This document shows, piece by piece, positions 44,557 to 53,022 of a DNA stretch of 64,000 nucleotides. The stretch covers positions 191,076 through 255,075 of the forward strand of contig NZ_JAEINH010000005.1 of the NCBI RefSeq assembly GCF_016342785.1, given 5' to 3'. The notes beneath the pieces were generated by a model that worked only from the letters and a program-made list of their open reading frames with translations, was not told where the DNA came from and did no database searches. Numbering within the stretch: the stretch's first letter is position 1; each line of letters begins with the position of its first letter. Position numbers and translations under genes: made by a program. This stretch comes from Sanguibacter suaedae (lineage in GTDB: Bacteria > Actinomycetota > Actinomycetes > Actinomycetales > Cellulomonadaceae).

Positions 44557-45270
44557 GTGACCGCGAACAGCAGCGCAGACCACCGCCCCGGGTCCCGCCC
44601 GCAGGAGACCGCCCCGGCCGACGACGGGCGACGCCTCCTGGTGATGGACGTCGACTCGACGCTCATCACCGGGGAGGTCATCGAGCTCATCGCCGCCCAC
44701 GCCGGGACGGCCGACGAGGTCGCGGCCGTCACGGAGCGCGCCATGCGCGGGGAGATCGACTTCGCGGAGTCGTTGCGCGAGCGCGTCGCGACCCTGCGCG
44801 GCGTGCCGCTCGCGGCGCTCGACGAGGTCCGGAGCACCGTGACCCTGACACCCGGGGCGCGCGACCTCGTCGACGAGTGCCACCGTCGCGGGTGGCTCGT
44901 GGGTCTCGTCTCGGGGGGCTTCGAGGAGGTCGTCGCGCCGCTCGCCGCTGACCTCGGCATCACGCTCTTCCGGGCCAACCATCTCGAGAGCGCCGACGGC
45001 GCGCTCACCGGACGCACCGTCGGGCCGGTCGTCGACCGCGCCGCGAAGGCCGAGTCCCTCCGCCGGTTCGCGGCCGACGCCGGGATCGCCATGGAGCACA
45101 CCGTCGCCGTCGGCGACGGTGCGAACGACCTCGACATGATCGCCGCGGCGGGCATCGGGATCGCCTTCGCCGCGAAGCCGATCGTCCGGGAGCAGGCGCC
45201 CTGGTCCGTGGACGGGCCGCGGCTCGACGCCGTGCTCGACGTCGTGGACGCCGTCTGGCCCGTCCGCTAG
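44557..45270 (+). CDS. serB: Phosphoserine phosphatase
   Basis: The 237-residue HAD-superfamily enzyme carries out the last step of serine synthesis, hydrolysing phosphoserine. Motif I is DVDSTLITGE (nucleophile D31, acid D33), motif II lies in VGLVSGGFEEV, the lysine in RAAKAESL and motif III in VGDGANDLDMIAAAGIGIAF. An N-terminal tail of about 25 low-complexity residues precedes the domain; no ACT domain is present. The GTG at 44557 sits after a leaderless-type -10. It converges on the sixA gene with a gap of 7 nt. Confidence 0.94.
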   Translation: MTANSSADHRPGSRPQETAPADDGRRLLVMDVDSTLITGEVIELIAAHAGTADEVAAVTERAMRGEIDFAESLRERVATLRGVPLAALDEVRSTVTLTPGARDLVDECHRRGWLVGLVSGGFEEVVAPLAADLGITLFRANHLESADGALTGRTVGPVVDRAAKAESLRRFAADAGIAMEHTVAVGDGANDLDMIAAAGIGIAFAAKPIVREQAPWSVDGPRLDAVLDVVDAVWPVR

Positions 45271-45277
45271 GGGCGGC

Positions 45278-45811
45278 TCAGGCCTCAGGCCGCCCGAGGT
45301 GCACGAGACGCGCCGCCCCCGGCCCCCACGCGTCCCACGCAGCGTCCGACACGAGCACCGAGTACGACGCGGTCGGCACACCGACCTGCACCTGCGCGAG
45401 CGCCGCACCGTCCGAACCGTCGCCCGCGAGGCGGGACGCGACGCCCGACATCACGGGCTCGTGCCCGACGACGAGGAGCGTCCCCACCGAGGCGTCCGTC
45501 GCCGCGACCATGGCCAGGACGTCGGCCACCCCCGCCGCGTACAGGTCGTCCGTGGTCTCGACCGCGGGGTCGGCGCCACCCAGACCGGGCCGTGCGAGCT
45601 CCCACGTCTGACGGGTGCGCACCGCGCCGGAGACGAGCACACGGTCCGGGACGAGGCCCTCCGCGAGCAGCGCCGGACCCAGGCGCACCGCCTGCGTCCG
45701 ACCCTGGAGCGCCAGGGGACGCATGGCGTCTGGCACCGACCCGCCCGGCTCCGCCTTCGCGTGGCGGAGCAGGACGAGGCGACGCCCGCCGCCATGACCG
45801 GTGTCCGTCAC
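45278..45811 (-). CDS. SixA-like phosphohistidine phosphatase (histidine phosphatase superfamily)
   Basis: The 177-residue protein has the RHG-type catalytic LLRHAKAEPGG near the N-terminus and the second catalytic histidine in VVGHEPVMSG. E. coli SixA dephosphorylates phosphohistidine on signalling or phosphotransfer proteins; the actinobacterial target is unknown. Its GTG overlaps the fabI stop in a GTGA, so it is translated with the fatty-acid genes. That pairing is conserved in actinobacteria but mechanistically unexplained. Confidence 0.88.
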   Translation of the reverse strand: MTDTGHGGGRRLVLLRHAKAEPGGSVPDAMRPLALQGRTQAVRLGPALLAEGLVPDRVLVSGAVRTRQTWELARPGLGGADPAVETTDDLYAAGVADVLAMVAATDASVGTLLVVGHEPVMSGVASRLAGDGSDGAALAQVQVGVPTASYSVLVSDAAWDAWGPGAARLVHLGRPEA

Positions 45812-46575
45812 AGGCCCATCGCGTGGACGCCGCCGTCGACGTGGACGATCTCCCCGGTGGTCGCGGGGAACCAGTCCGACAGGAGGGCGGCGACGGCACG
45901 CGCCGTGGGCTCGGGGTCCGTCTGGTCCCAGCCGAGGGGGGCGCGCTCGGGCCACCCGCCCTCCATCTTCTCGAAGCCCGGGATGGACTTCGCGGCCGTC
46001 GTCCGGATGGGACCCGCCGACACGAGGTTCACGCGGATGCCCTCGGGGCCGAGGTCACGGGCGAGGTAGCGGGACGTCGACTCGAAGGCCGCCTTCGCGA
46101 CGCCCATCCAGTCGTACACCGGCCACGCGAAGCTCGCGTCGAAGGTCAGACCCACGATGGAGCCGCCGCTGGACAGCAGCGGGCGTGTGGCGACCGCGAG
46201 GGACTTCAGGGAGAAGGCGGACACCTCGAGGGCGGTCGCCACGTCCGGCCACTCCCCCGAGAGGAAGTTCCCGCCCATGACCGACTGGGGTGCGAACCCG
46301 ATCGAGTGCACCACACCGTCGAGGTGGTCGGTGTGCTCACGCACGCGCGACTCGAGCGCGGCGAGGTCGTCGTCCGACGTGATGTCGAGCTCCACGACCG
46401 GCGCGGCCTCGGGGAGACGCTTGGCGATCGCCTGCGTGAGGCGGAACTGCCGCCCGAAGGAGGTGAGCACCACCTGCGCCCCCTCCTGCTGCGCGAGCCG
46501 CGCCACGTGGAACGCGATCGAGTGGTCCGTGAGGACTCCGGTCACGAGCAGCTTCTTGCCTTCGAGCAGGCCCAT
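45808..46575 (-). CDS. fabI: Enoyl-[acyl-carrier-protein] reductase (NADH), InhA/FabI type
   Basis: The 255-residue SDR enzyme carries out the last reduction of fatty-acid elongation. The nucleotide loop VTGVLTDHSIAFHVA is at 11-25, the SIGFAPQ segment at 91-97 and the catalytic pair at Y154 and K161 with the YX6K spacing of the FabI class. The ATG has GGAAGGAAG upstream. It lies 118 nt downstream of fabG and has its own possible -10 (TATTGT, 46654-46659), so it may be transcribed both with fabG and alone. Confidence 0.95.
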   Translation of the reverse strand: MGLLEGKKLLVTGVLTDHSIAFHVARLAQQEGAQVVLTSFGRQFRLTQAIAKRLPEAAPVVELDITSDDDLAALESRVREHTDHLDGVVHSIGFAPQSVMGGNFLSGEWPDVATALEVSAFSLKSLAVATRPLLSSGGSIVGLTFDASFAWPVYDWMGVAKAAFESTSRYLARDLGPEGIRVNLVSAGPIRTTAAKSIPGFEKMEGGWPERAPLGWDQTDPEPTARAVAALLSDWFPATTGEIVHVDGGVHAMGL

Positions 46576-46653
46576 CGTCTTCCTTCCGTGAAACGTCCGA
46601 GGACCACCGCCGTGCGCGACGCGGAGCGTCGGGGCGTGCCTGGTCCATCGATG

Positions 46654-46659
46654 ACAATA
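46654..46659 (-). promoter_or_regulatory. Candidate internal -10 for fabI
   Basis: On the minus strand TATTGT lies about 80 nt before the fabI start. It would give a leader containing the fabI ribosome-binding site. No clear -35 is seen. Confidence 0.3.
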
Positions 46660-46693
46660 CTGCGAGGTCCGCCGCAGCGGGTCGTGGGACCGT

Positions 46694-47425
46694 TCAGTGC
46701 CCCATGCCGAGACCGCCGTCGACGGGGATCACCGCGCCGTTGACGTAGGCGGCCGCGTCGGACGCGAGGAACTCGACGACCCCCGCGACCTCCTCCGGCT
46801 GCGCGAACCGGCCGGCGGGGATCGCGACCCGGTAGGCCTCCTGGCGCTCCTCGGGGAGCTCGGCCGTCATCGCGGTGTCGATGAAGCCGGGAGCCACGAC
46901 GTTGGCCGTGATCCCGCGGCCGCCGAGCTCGCGCGTGATGGAGCGCGCCATCCCGATCAGACCGGACTTGGACGCCGCGTAGTTCACCTGACCGGCGCCC
47001 CCGAAGAGGCCCACCACAGAGGACACGAGGACGATGCGGCCCTTGCGCGCGCGGATCATGCCCTTCGTAGCCCGCCGGACGCACCGGAACGTCCCGGTGA
47101 GGTTGACGTCGACGACGCTCTCGAACTCCTCGTCCGACATGCGCATGAGCAGCTGGTCGCGGGTCACGCCGGCGTTTGCGACGAGGACCTCGACCGGGCC
47201 GAGCTCCGCCTCGATGCGGCTGAACGCCTCGTCGACGGCGTCGGTGTCCCGGATGTCGCCCACGACACCGAGGACGCCGTCGGGCAGGTCGCCGCTCCGG
47301 TAGATGGTCGCGACACGGTCTCCCGCGGCGACGAAGCGCTCGGCGATGGCCCTGCCGATGCCGCGGTTGGCACCGGTGACCAGCACCACCCGGCCCGCCT
47401 TGTTCGAATCCTCAACGGGAGCCAC
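46694..47425 (-). CDS. fabG: 3-oxoacyl-[acyl-carrier-protein] reductase
   Basis: The 243-residue short-chain dehydrogenase reduces 3-oxoacyl-ACP. The TGANRGIG cofactor loop is at 17-24, NAG in VLVANAG, the catalytic serine in VLVSSVVG and YAASK at about 146-150; the C-terminal VIPVDGGLGMGH is family-typical. The GTG at 47425 is chosen because a perfect AAGGAGG precedes it by 4 nt. With fabI and sixA downstream it forms the usual actinobacterial fabG-fabI cluster. Confidence 0.94.
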   Translation of the reverse strand: MAPVEDSNKAGRVVLVTGANRGIGRAIAERFVAAGDRVATIYRSGDLPDGVLGVVGDIRDTDAVDEAFSRIEAELGPVEVLVANAGVTRDQLLMRMSDEEFESVVDVNLTGTFRCVRRATKGMIRARKGRIVLVSSVVGLFGGAGQVNYAASKSGLIGMARSITRELGGRGITANVVAPGFIDTAMTAELPEERQEAYRVAIPAGRFAQPEEVAGVVEFLASDAAAYVNGAVIPVDGGLGMGH

Positions 47426-47488
47426 AGGCCCTCCTTCTTGCTGTCCGACGGTGACGCGGGCACGGTCTGGGCCGTGCGCGCCCCAGAA

Positions 47489-47494
47489 ACGGTA
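47489..47494 (-). promoter_or_regulatory. -10 element of fabG
   Basis: On the minus strand TACCGT lies about 65 nt before the GTG, leaving a leader with the AAGGAGG ribosome-binding site. Confidence 0.4.
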
Positions 47495-47662
47495 GCCGAG
47501 CCCGGGGGTGCCCAGAACGACGGAACCGCCACGATGCGGTGCCCGGACTAGTGGGAACCCTACAGAGCGCGGATCCGCCTCCGCACGTACCCGCGGGATG
47601 CGACGTCGCTCACACCCGGCCGCGGAAGGCGATCTCACGGCGCCCCACGGGTCCGGCGAGCG

Positions 47663-47668
47663 TAACCT
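47663..47668 (+). promoter_or_regulatory. -10 element of leaderless DUF3099 gene
   Basis: TAACCT lies 6 nt before the GTG at 47675. Confidence 0.45.
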
Positions 47669-47674
47669 TGACAG

Positions 47675-48046
47675 GTGAGGACCCCCGGTGCGGAACCGAC
47701 CGGCCGACGCGCTCGACGCCCCGGCCGGAGGAACGACGCGGACGTCCAGGTCTACTCGATCACCTCGGCCACCGACTCCCTCACCGACGACCAGTCACGG
47801 CGCACGCGTCGCTACCTCCTCCAGATGGCCGTGCGCATGGCGTGCTTCATCGGGGCGGTCTTCGCCGACGGCGTCCTCATGTGGTTGCTGCTCGCGGGAG
47901 CCGTGATCCTCCCCTACGCGGCCGTCATCGGCGCGAACGAGGGACGGGAGCGACGGCCTCCCGGTGAGACCATGGACTACCGTCGGCTCCCCGCCGGCCC
48001 TTCACCTCACCCGGACGACACCCCTCCTGGAGGACACGGTGGTTGA
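47675..48046 (+). CDS. DUF3099 domain membrane protein
   Basis: The 123-residue protein has a basic N-terminus, then VYSITSATDSLTDDQSRRTRRYLLQM, the entry to a DUF3099 domain. Two transmembrane helices follow, at about 52-68 and 70-88, and a Pro-rich tail. The family is specific to actinobacteria and of unknown function. Its stop lies 8 nt inside the next gene, so translation is coupled. The three-gene order with the SURF1 gene is typical of the group. Confidence 0.88.
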   Translation: MRTPGAEPTGRRARRPGRRNDADVQVYSITSATDSLTDDQSRRTRRYLLQMAVRMACFIGAVFADGVLMWLLLAGAVILPYAAVIGANEGRERRPPGETMDYRRLPAGPSPHPDDTPPGGHGG

Positions 48047-48284
48047 TCTGCTCGGCCTGGCGGACCCCATCACGGACGACCTCGTGTGCAGCGGCAAGGG
48101 GTGCCCCGCCGAGGCGCGGTGGGGCCTGCTGTGGAACAACCCGAAGATCCACGCGCCCGAGCGCCGCAAGGTGTGGCTCGCGTGCGACGACCACCGCGAG
48201 CACCTCGAGACCTTCCTCGGCGCGCGCAGCTTCCTGAAGAGCACCGTCCCGGTCGAGGACCTCGAGCGGCGGACCTCGCCGTGA
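48039..48284 (+). CDS. Small conserved protein with Cys/His residues
   Basis: The 81-residue protein starts at the GTG at 48039 behind a clear GGAGG. It contains CSGKGCPAEARWGLLWNNPK and KVWLACDDHREHL, so two to three cysteines and histidines could bind a metal ion. No signal peptide or membrane helix is seen. It overlaps the DUF3099 gene and the SURF1 gene, each by a few bases. I do not recognise a characterised family; a role in respiratory-chain assembly is suggested only by the SURF1 neighbour. Confidence 0.78.
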   Translation: MVDLLGLADPITDDLVCSGKGCPAEARWGLLWNNPKIHAPERRKVWLACDDHREHLETFLGARSFLKSTVPVEDLERRTSP

Positions 48285-49219
48285 ACGAGCGCTCACCGGG
48301 TCGCCCCGGCGAGCGCACGCTCCAGCAGTGGGTGGTCCTCGCTCTCGGCGTCGCGGCCCTCGCCGCCGGGTGCGTGGCCGCGGGTCTCTGGCAGTGGAGC
48401 AAGCACGAGACGCGGTCCGCCGCGATCGACGTGGTCGAGGAGAACTACGGCTCCGCCCCGGTGCCCCTCGAGGAGCTCCTCCCGCGCCCCGGCAGCACCG
48501 TCGCGGCCGGCGACGTGTGGCGTCCCGTCGAGGTCCGCGGTGAGTACGTCACCGACGCGACGGTCCTCCTGCGCAACAGACCCGTGGACAGCCAGCCGTC
48601 GTTCCACGTCCTCGTCCCCTTCCGCACCGAGAGCGGCGGGGTGCTCGTCGTGAACCGTGGCTGGGTGCCCTACAGCGGCGGCACCGCCGCCCCCACCACC
48701 GTCCCCGAGCCGCCGTCGGGCGTCGTCGTCGACATCGTGGTCAGGCTCCGCGCCGACGAGGCCGCGGCGAGCAACGGGGCTCCCCCGGGGCAGGTGCAGG
48801 CCATCCACGTGGACCAGGTCCTCGCGGCCGGCCCCGACGGGTCCGCATGGGCCGACGCGACCGCGTACGACGCCTACGGGTCGCTCGTGTCCGAGGACCC
48901 GGCACCGCAGGACTCCCCCTACGACCTCCCGCGCCCGGACACGAGCCCCGGTTCCCACCTGTCCTACGCCTTCCAGTGGTGGGTCTTCGCCGTCGGTGGC
49001 GTGGCCGGCGTGCTCGTCATGCTCTCCCGCGAGCGCCGGGAACGGACCGTCATGGAGCTCGGTGGCCTGGCGCACCCGTTCGAGGACGCACCGGAGGACC
49101 CCGAGGGCGGCGCGGCCGCAGACCCGGGCGGACGTGGACGCCGTGGACGCCGAGGCGGCGGCCGACCCTCCGCGGAGGACGTCGAGGACAGCCTCATCGA
49201 CGCCCGCGCGCGGCGGTGA
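48281..49219 (+). CDS. SURF1 family cytochrome oxidase biogenesis protein
   Basis: The 312-residue membrane protein has two transmembrane helices: one at about 20-40 (QQWVVLALGVAALAAGCVAAGLWQW) and one at about 228-248. An extracytoplasmic domain lies between them with the family's RNRPVDSQPSFHVLVPF and VVNRGWVPYSGG. SURF1 proteins help insert heme a into cytochrome c oxidase. The GTG at 48281 overlaps the previous stop. The C-terminal 60 residues are charged and Gly/Arg-rich. CtaA, which makes heme A, is in the same window at 62797. Confidence 0.9.
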   Translation: MNERSPGRPGERTLQQWVVLALGVAALAAGCVAAGLWQWSKHETRSAAIDVVEENYGSAPVPLEELLPRPGSTVAAGDVWRPVEVRGEYVTDATVLLRNRPVDSQPSFHVLVPFRTESGGVLVVNRGWVPYSGGTAAPTTVPEPPSGVVVDIVVRLRADEAAASNGAPPGQVQAIHVDQVLAAGPDGSAWADATAYDAYGSLVSEDPAPQDSPYDLPRPDTSPGSHLSYAFQWWVFAVGGVAGVLVMLSRERRERTVMELGGLAHPFEDAPEDPEGGAAADPGGRGRRGRRGGGRPSAEDVEDSLIDARARR

Positions 49220-49243
49220 GCTCGATGAGTGCTCGCTGCGTCG

Positions 49244-50842
49244 TCAGGCGAGCTCGATGAGCTCCCCGTAGGAGTCGTTCCACAGGTCCTCGTCGCCGTC
49301 GGGCAGGAGGAGCACACGCTCGGGTGCGAGCGCCTCCACGGCCCCGTGGTCGTGGGTGACCATGACCACGGCGCCCTCGTAGGTCTGCAGCGCACCGAGG
49401 ATCTCGGCGCGCGACGCCGGGTCGAGGTTGTTCGTCGGCTCGTCGAGGAGCAGGACGTTCGCCGCGGAGACGACGAGGGCCGCGAGCGCGAGCCGGGTCT
49501 TCTCACCGCCGGACAGCACGTTCGTGGGCTTCTCCGCGTCGTCCCCGGAGAAGAGGAACGACCCGAGGACGGAGCGCACCTCGGTGTCGGTGAGGTCCGG
49601 TGCGCTGTGGCGGAGGTTCTCGACGACGGTGAGCGACATGTCGAGGGTCTCGTGCTCCTGGGCGTAGTACCCGAGCTTGAGTCCGTGACCGGGGTTCACC
49701 TGGCCGGAGTCGGACTCCTCCACGCCTGCGAGGATCCGCAGGAGGGTCGTCTTCCCTGCACCGTTGAGGCCGAGGACCACGACGCGGCTGCCTCGGTCGA
49801 TGGCGAGGTCGACACCGGTGAAGACCTCCTGCGACCCGTAGGTCTTGCTCAGGCTGCTCGCGGTGAGCGGGGTGCGGCCGCAGGGGGCCGGGGTCGGGAA
49901 ACGGAGCTTGGCCACGCGGTCGCTGACGCGCTCACCCTCGAGGGACGACAGCATGCGCTCAGCACGCCGGATCATGTTCTGGGCGGCGACGGCCTTGGTC
50001 GCCTTGGCGCGCATCTTCTCGGCCTGGCCGAGGAGGACGGACGCCTTCTTCTCGGCGTTGGCACGCTCGCGGCGACGACGACGCTCGTCGGTCTCGCGCT
50101 GGAGGAGATAGGCGTCCCACCCGAGGTTGTACTGGTCGAGCTCGCCCCGGTTGGCGTCGAGGTGGAAGACCTTGTTCACGGTGGCTCGCATGAGCTCGGT
50201 GTCGTGACTGATGACGATGAACCCGCCGGCGTAGCTCTTGAGGTACTCGCGCAGCCAGATGATGGAGTCGGCGTCGAGGTGGTTGGTCGGCTCGTCGAGG
50301 AGGAGGGTCCCGACGCCGGAGAAGAGGATGCGGGCGAGCTCCACGCGGCGGCGCTGCCCGCCGGAGAGGGTGCCGATGGGCTGGTTGAGGATGCGCTCGT
50401 CGAGGCCGAGGTTGGAGGCGATGCGCTCCGCCTCGCTCTCGGCGGCATACCCGCCGGCGGCGGTGAAGCGCTCCTCGAGGCGCGGGTACCGCTCCATGGC
50501 GGCGGCCTGCGTCTCCTCGTCGGCGCTGGCCATGGCGCCCTCGGTCTCGCGCATCTGCCGCACGAGCTTGTCGAGCTCCCGGGCGGAGAGCACGCGGTCC
50601 ATGGCGAGCATGTCCATGTCGCCGGAGCGCGGGTCCTGCGGGAGGTAGCCGATGTCGCCCGAACGGGTGATCTGCCCGCCCGTGGGCAGGGTCTCCCCCG
50701 CGAGCGCCTTCGTCAGCGTCGTCTTCCCGGCTCCGTTGCGGCCGACGAGGCCGATCCGGTCCCCTTCCGCGATACGGAAGGTAGCCTCGTCGAGGAGCAC
50801 GCGGGCCCCGACTCGAAGCTCGACTGCGTGGGCACTGATCAC
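49244..50842 (-). CDS. ABC-F family ATPase, second copy
   Basis: The 532-residue protein has two ABC domains. Domain 1 has GRNGAGKTT, LSGGQRRRVELARIL and LLLDEPTNHLD. The linker is rich in Arg, Lys and Ala (about 250-330), and domain 2 has GLNGAGKTT, LSGGEKTRLALAALV and LLLDEPTNNLD. It is close to the EttA/Uup-like class that acts on ribosomes. The start GTG at 50842 is chosen because GGAGGAAA precedes it by about 6 nt. It resembles the ABC-F at 4883 only in domain layout, so the two are not recent duplicates. Confidence 0.92.
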   Translation of the reverse strand: MISAHAVELRVGARVLLDEATFRIAEGDRIGLVGRNGAGKTTLTKALAGETLPTGGQITRSGDIGYLPQDPRSGDMDMLAMDRVLSARELDKLVRQMRETEGAMASADEETQAAAMERYPRLEERFTAAGGYAAESEAERIASNLGLDERILNQPIGTLSGGQRRRVELARILFSGVGTLLLDEPTNHLDADSIIWLREYLKSYAGGFIVISHDTELMRATVNKVFHLDANRGELDQYNLGWDAYLLQRETDERRRRRERANAEKKASVLLGQAEKMRAKATKAVAAQNMIRRAERMLSSLEGERVSDRVAKLRFPTPAPCGRTPLTASSLSKTYGSQEVFTGVDLAIDRGSRVVVLGLNGAGKTTLLRILAGVEESDSGQVNPGHGLKLGYYAQEHETLDMSLTVVENLRHSAPDLTDTEVRSVLGSFLFSGDDAEKPTNVLSGGEKTRLALAALVVSAANVLLLDEPTNNLDPASRAEILGALQTYEGAVVMVTHDHGAVEALAPERVLLLPDGDEDLWNDSYGELIELA

Positions 50843-50912
50843 TGAGGTTTCCTCCGTAGGATGCCCCCAGCTTCTGGGGGCGGGCACAAACGCCATCGAG
50901 TCTATCCGCGGT

Positions 50913-50918
50913 TAGCGT
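50913..50918 (+). promoter_or_regulatory. -10 element of the bioYMN operon
   Basis: TAGCGT lies 75 nt before the ATG of bioY. There is no TGAAC-N3-GTTCA BioQ site in the 150 nt around it, so this operon is probably not regulated like the bioY at 2623. Confidence 0.35.
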
Positions 50919-50992
50919 TCTCCAGTCACAACTTTTCCGAGCACCGCCCACCTGCGCGCCAGGGCGGGCTCCACCGACCTCCAAGGGGAACC

Positions 50993-51631
50993 ATGGCAGA
51001 GCGTCTCACGCACGACGACGGCAAGGACACCCTCGTGCGCCGCGACCTCGACCGGTCGAGCGCCGCGACCGACGTCGCGCTCGTCGCGACGTTCTCCGCG
51101 CTGGTCGCGGTGTGCGCGATCATCCCGGCCATCCCGGTGGCGGGCGGCGCGGTACCGATCACCCTGCAGACCTTCGCCGTGATGCTCACGGGCGCCGTCC
51201 TCGGGTGGAAGCGCGGCGGGCTCGCCGTCCTCCTCTATGTCGCCGTGGGTGTCGCCGGGGTCCCCGTGTTCTCCATGGGCCGCTCCGGTCCGGGGATCTT
51301 CCTCACCCAGTCCACCGGGTACGTCGCGGCGTTCACGATCGCCGCGATGATCATCGGCGCGCTCGTCGCCCGCATCCCCGCGTCTGCGGACCGCAAGACT
51401 CGCGCCGTGTGGACGTTCTTCGCGTGCTTCGGCACGAGCCTGCTCACCATCCACCCGCTCGGGATCCTCGGGATGATGTGGCGCGGGAACCTCTCGTTCG
51501 GCGAGGCCGTCGCCGCCGACCTCGTGTTCCTGCCCGGCGACGTCCTCAAGAGCGCTGCCGCGGCCGTCGTCGCCACGGCCGTCGTCCGCGCCTTCCCGTC
51601 GCTCCTCGCCGGGCGCCGCGAGCGCCGGTGA
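50993..51631 (+). CDS. bioY: Biotin transporter BioY, second copy (ECF operon)
   Basis: The 212-residue S component has about six membrane helices. The family signature is GAVPITLQTFAVMLTGAVLGWKRGG followed by YVAAFTIAAMIIGALVARIP. An N-terminal tail of about 28 charged residues precedes the first helix. Its stop overlaps the bioM start in a GTGA, so Y, M and N make one transporter. This copy and the solo bioY at 2623 differ in length and N-terminus. Confidence 0.92.
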   Translation: MAERLTHDDGKDTLVRRDLDRSSAATDVALVATFSALVAVCAIIPAIPVAGGAVPITLQTFAVMLTGAVLGWKRGGLAVLLYVAVGVAGVPVFSMGRSGPGIFLTQSTGYVAAFTIAAMIIGALVARIPASADRKTRAVWTFFACFGTSLLTIHPLGILGMMWRGNLSFGEAVAADLVFLPGDVLKSAAAAVVATAVVRAFPSLLAGRRERR

Positions 51632-52332
51632 TCGAGCTCGACGGGGCCGGCGTCGTCGTCGGCCCCCGGGACCACGAGGTCACGGTCCTGGAGCCCACGA
51701 CCCTGACGCTCACCGAGCGGCGGGTCGCGGTGATCGGTGCGAACGGATCCGGGAAGTCGACCCTCGCCCGCCTCGTCAACGGCCTCACCCTCCCGACCAC
51801 CGGGTACGTGCGGGTGCACGGTCTCGACTCCCACGACGACGGACCAGCCGTCCGGCGCACCGTGGGCTTCGTGTTCAGCGACGCCGACGCGCAGCTCGTC
51901 ATGCCCACCCCGCTGGAGGACGTCGCGCTCTCCCTGCGCAGGCTAGGGCTCCGCGGGCGGGCCCGGGACGAGCGCAGCAGGGAGATCCTCGCGCGCTTCG
52001 GACTCGACCACCTCGCGGACGTGAGCGTCCACGCCCTGTCCGGCGGGCAGAAGCAGCTCCTCGCCCTCGCCGGGGTCCTCGCGACGGAACCACAGGTGCT
52101 CGTCTGCGACGAGCCGACCACGCGCCTCGACCTGAGGTGGCGGACGCACGTCACCGCGCTCCTCGCGGGCCTGGAGCAGCAGGTGCTCGTCGTCACGCAC
52201 GACCTCGACGCCGCCCAGGACGCGGACCGTGTCCTCGTGGTCGACGGCGGCCGGGTGGTCGCCGACGGCGACCCGCGGGAGGCCGTGCGGGCGTACCGGG
52301 AGCTCATGGCTCGGCCGGTGGACGGCGGATGA
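51628..52332 (+). CDS. bioM: Biotin ECF transporter ATPase (A component)
   Basis: The 234-residue ABC ATPase powers BioY. Walker A GANGSGKST at about 36-44, the Q-loop FVFSDADAQLV, signature ALSGGQKQLLALAG, Walker B VLVCDEPTTRLDL and the switch histidine in VVTHDLDAA are all intact. The FSDADAQ form of the Q-loop is typical of ECF ATPases. It overlaps bioY upstream and bioN downstream, each by 4 nt. Confidence 0.93.
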   Translation: MIELDGAGVVVGPRDHEVTVLEPTTLTLTERRVAVIGANGSGKSTLARLVNGLTLPTTGYVRVHGLDSHDDGPAVRRTVGFVFSDADAQLVMPTPLEDVALSLRRLGLRGRARDERSREILARFGLDHLADVSVHALSGGQKQLLALAGVLATEPQVLVCDEPTTRLDLRWRTHVTALLAGLEQQVLVVTHDLDAAQDADRVLVVDGGRVVADGDPREAVRAYRELMARPVDGG

Positions 52333-53012
52333 GGTCCTCCCGCCGTCGCAGACGTGTCCGCGAGCCCTGGGCGGGCCCGCTGGGGAGCTACACCCCCGGG
52401 CCCTCTCCGGTGCACAGGATCCCGCCCGGCCCCAAGCTCCTGGGGCTGGCCGTCGTGTCCGTCGTGCTCACGATCGTCCAGGGCCCATGGGTGGCGGTGG
52501 GGACGGTCGTACTCTCCGGCGTCCTCCTCCGCGTGGCCACCGTCCCCGCGCGTGCGGCCGCCCGGGCGCTCGCTCCCGTCGCCGTCGCCGCGGCCCTGCT
52601 CGGTCTGTACCAGTGGTGGGCCCGCGGGTGGGAGGTCGGTGTGACGACGGCCGCATCGCTCGTCGCGCTCGTCGCCCTCGCCACGGTGCTCACAGCGAGC
52701 ACCCGCACCGACGTCCTCCTCGACACCCTCGTCCGGAGCACCGGCCCTCTGCGACGCGTCGGGATCCAGCCGCAGACCGTGGCCCTGACGATCGCCCTCA
52801 TGCTGCGCACCATCCCCTCCCTCGTCACGATGTCCGGCGAGGTGCGCGACGCCGCCCGGGCGCGGGGCCTCGGCCGGGACCCGCGCGCCCTGCTCGTGCC
52901 GTTCGCCCTGCGCGCCGTCGCCCGCGCCCACACGACCGGGGACGCCCTCGCGGCGCGCGGGATCCTCGAGGAGGACCCGTCTGCGCAGGTGGGAGACGCG
53001 GCCCGGCGGTAG
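52329..53012 (+). CDS. bioN: Biotin ECF transporter transmembrane (T) component
   Basis: The 227-residue membrane protein has about four or five helices after a basic N-terminus. The coupling motifs of EcfT are visible as two Ala-Arg-Gly segments, in DAARARGLGRDP and DALAARGILEEDP, which contact the ATPase grooves. It completes the BioY-BioM-BioN transporter for high-affinity biotin uptake. Confidence 0.92.
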   Translation: MRSSRRRRRVREPWAGPLGSYTPGPSPVHRIPPGPKLLGLAVVSVVLTIVQGPWVAVGTVVLSGVLLRVATVPARAAARALAPVAVAAALLGLYQWWARGWEVGVTTAASLVALVALATVLTASTRTDVLLDTLVRSTGPLRRVGIQPQTVALTIALMLRTIPSLVTMSGEVRDAARARGLGRDPRALLVPFALRAVARAHTTGDALAARGILEEDPSAQVGDAARR

Positions 53013-53015
53013 TGT
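53010..53015 (+). promoter_or_regulatory. -10 element of leaderless metallopeptidase gene
   Basis: TAGTGT overlaps the bioN stop and lies 7 nt before the ATG at 53023. Confidence 0.45.
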
Positions 53016-53022
53016 CCCGCCT

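Noticed and set aside
49218..49261. 12-bp direct repeat GAGCTCGATGAG across the SURF1/ABC-F junction
   Set aside because: One copy lies at the end of SURF1 and one in the end of the ABC-F gene. The motif is made of common codons (Glu-Leu-Asp, antisense Leu-Ile-Glu-Leu) and is likely chance.
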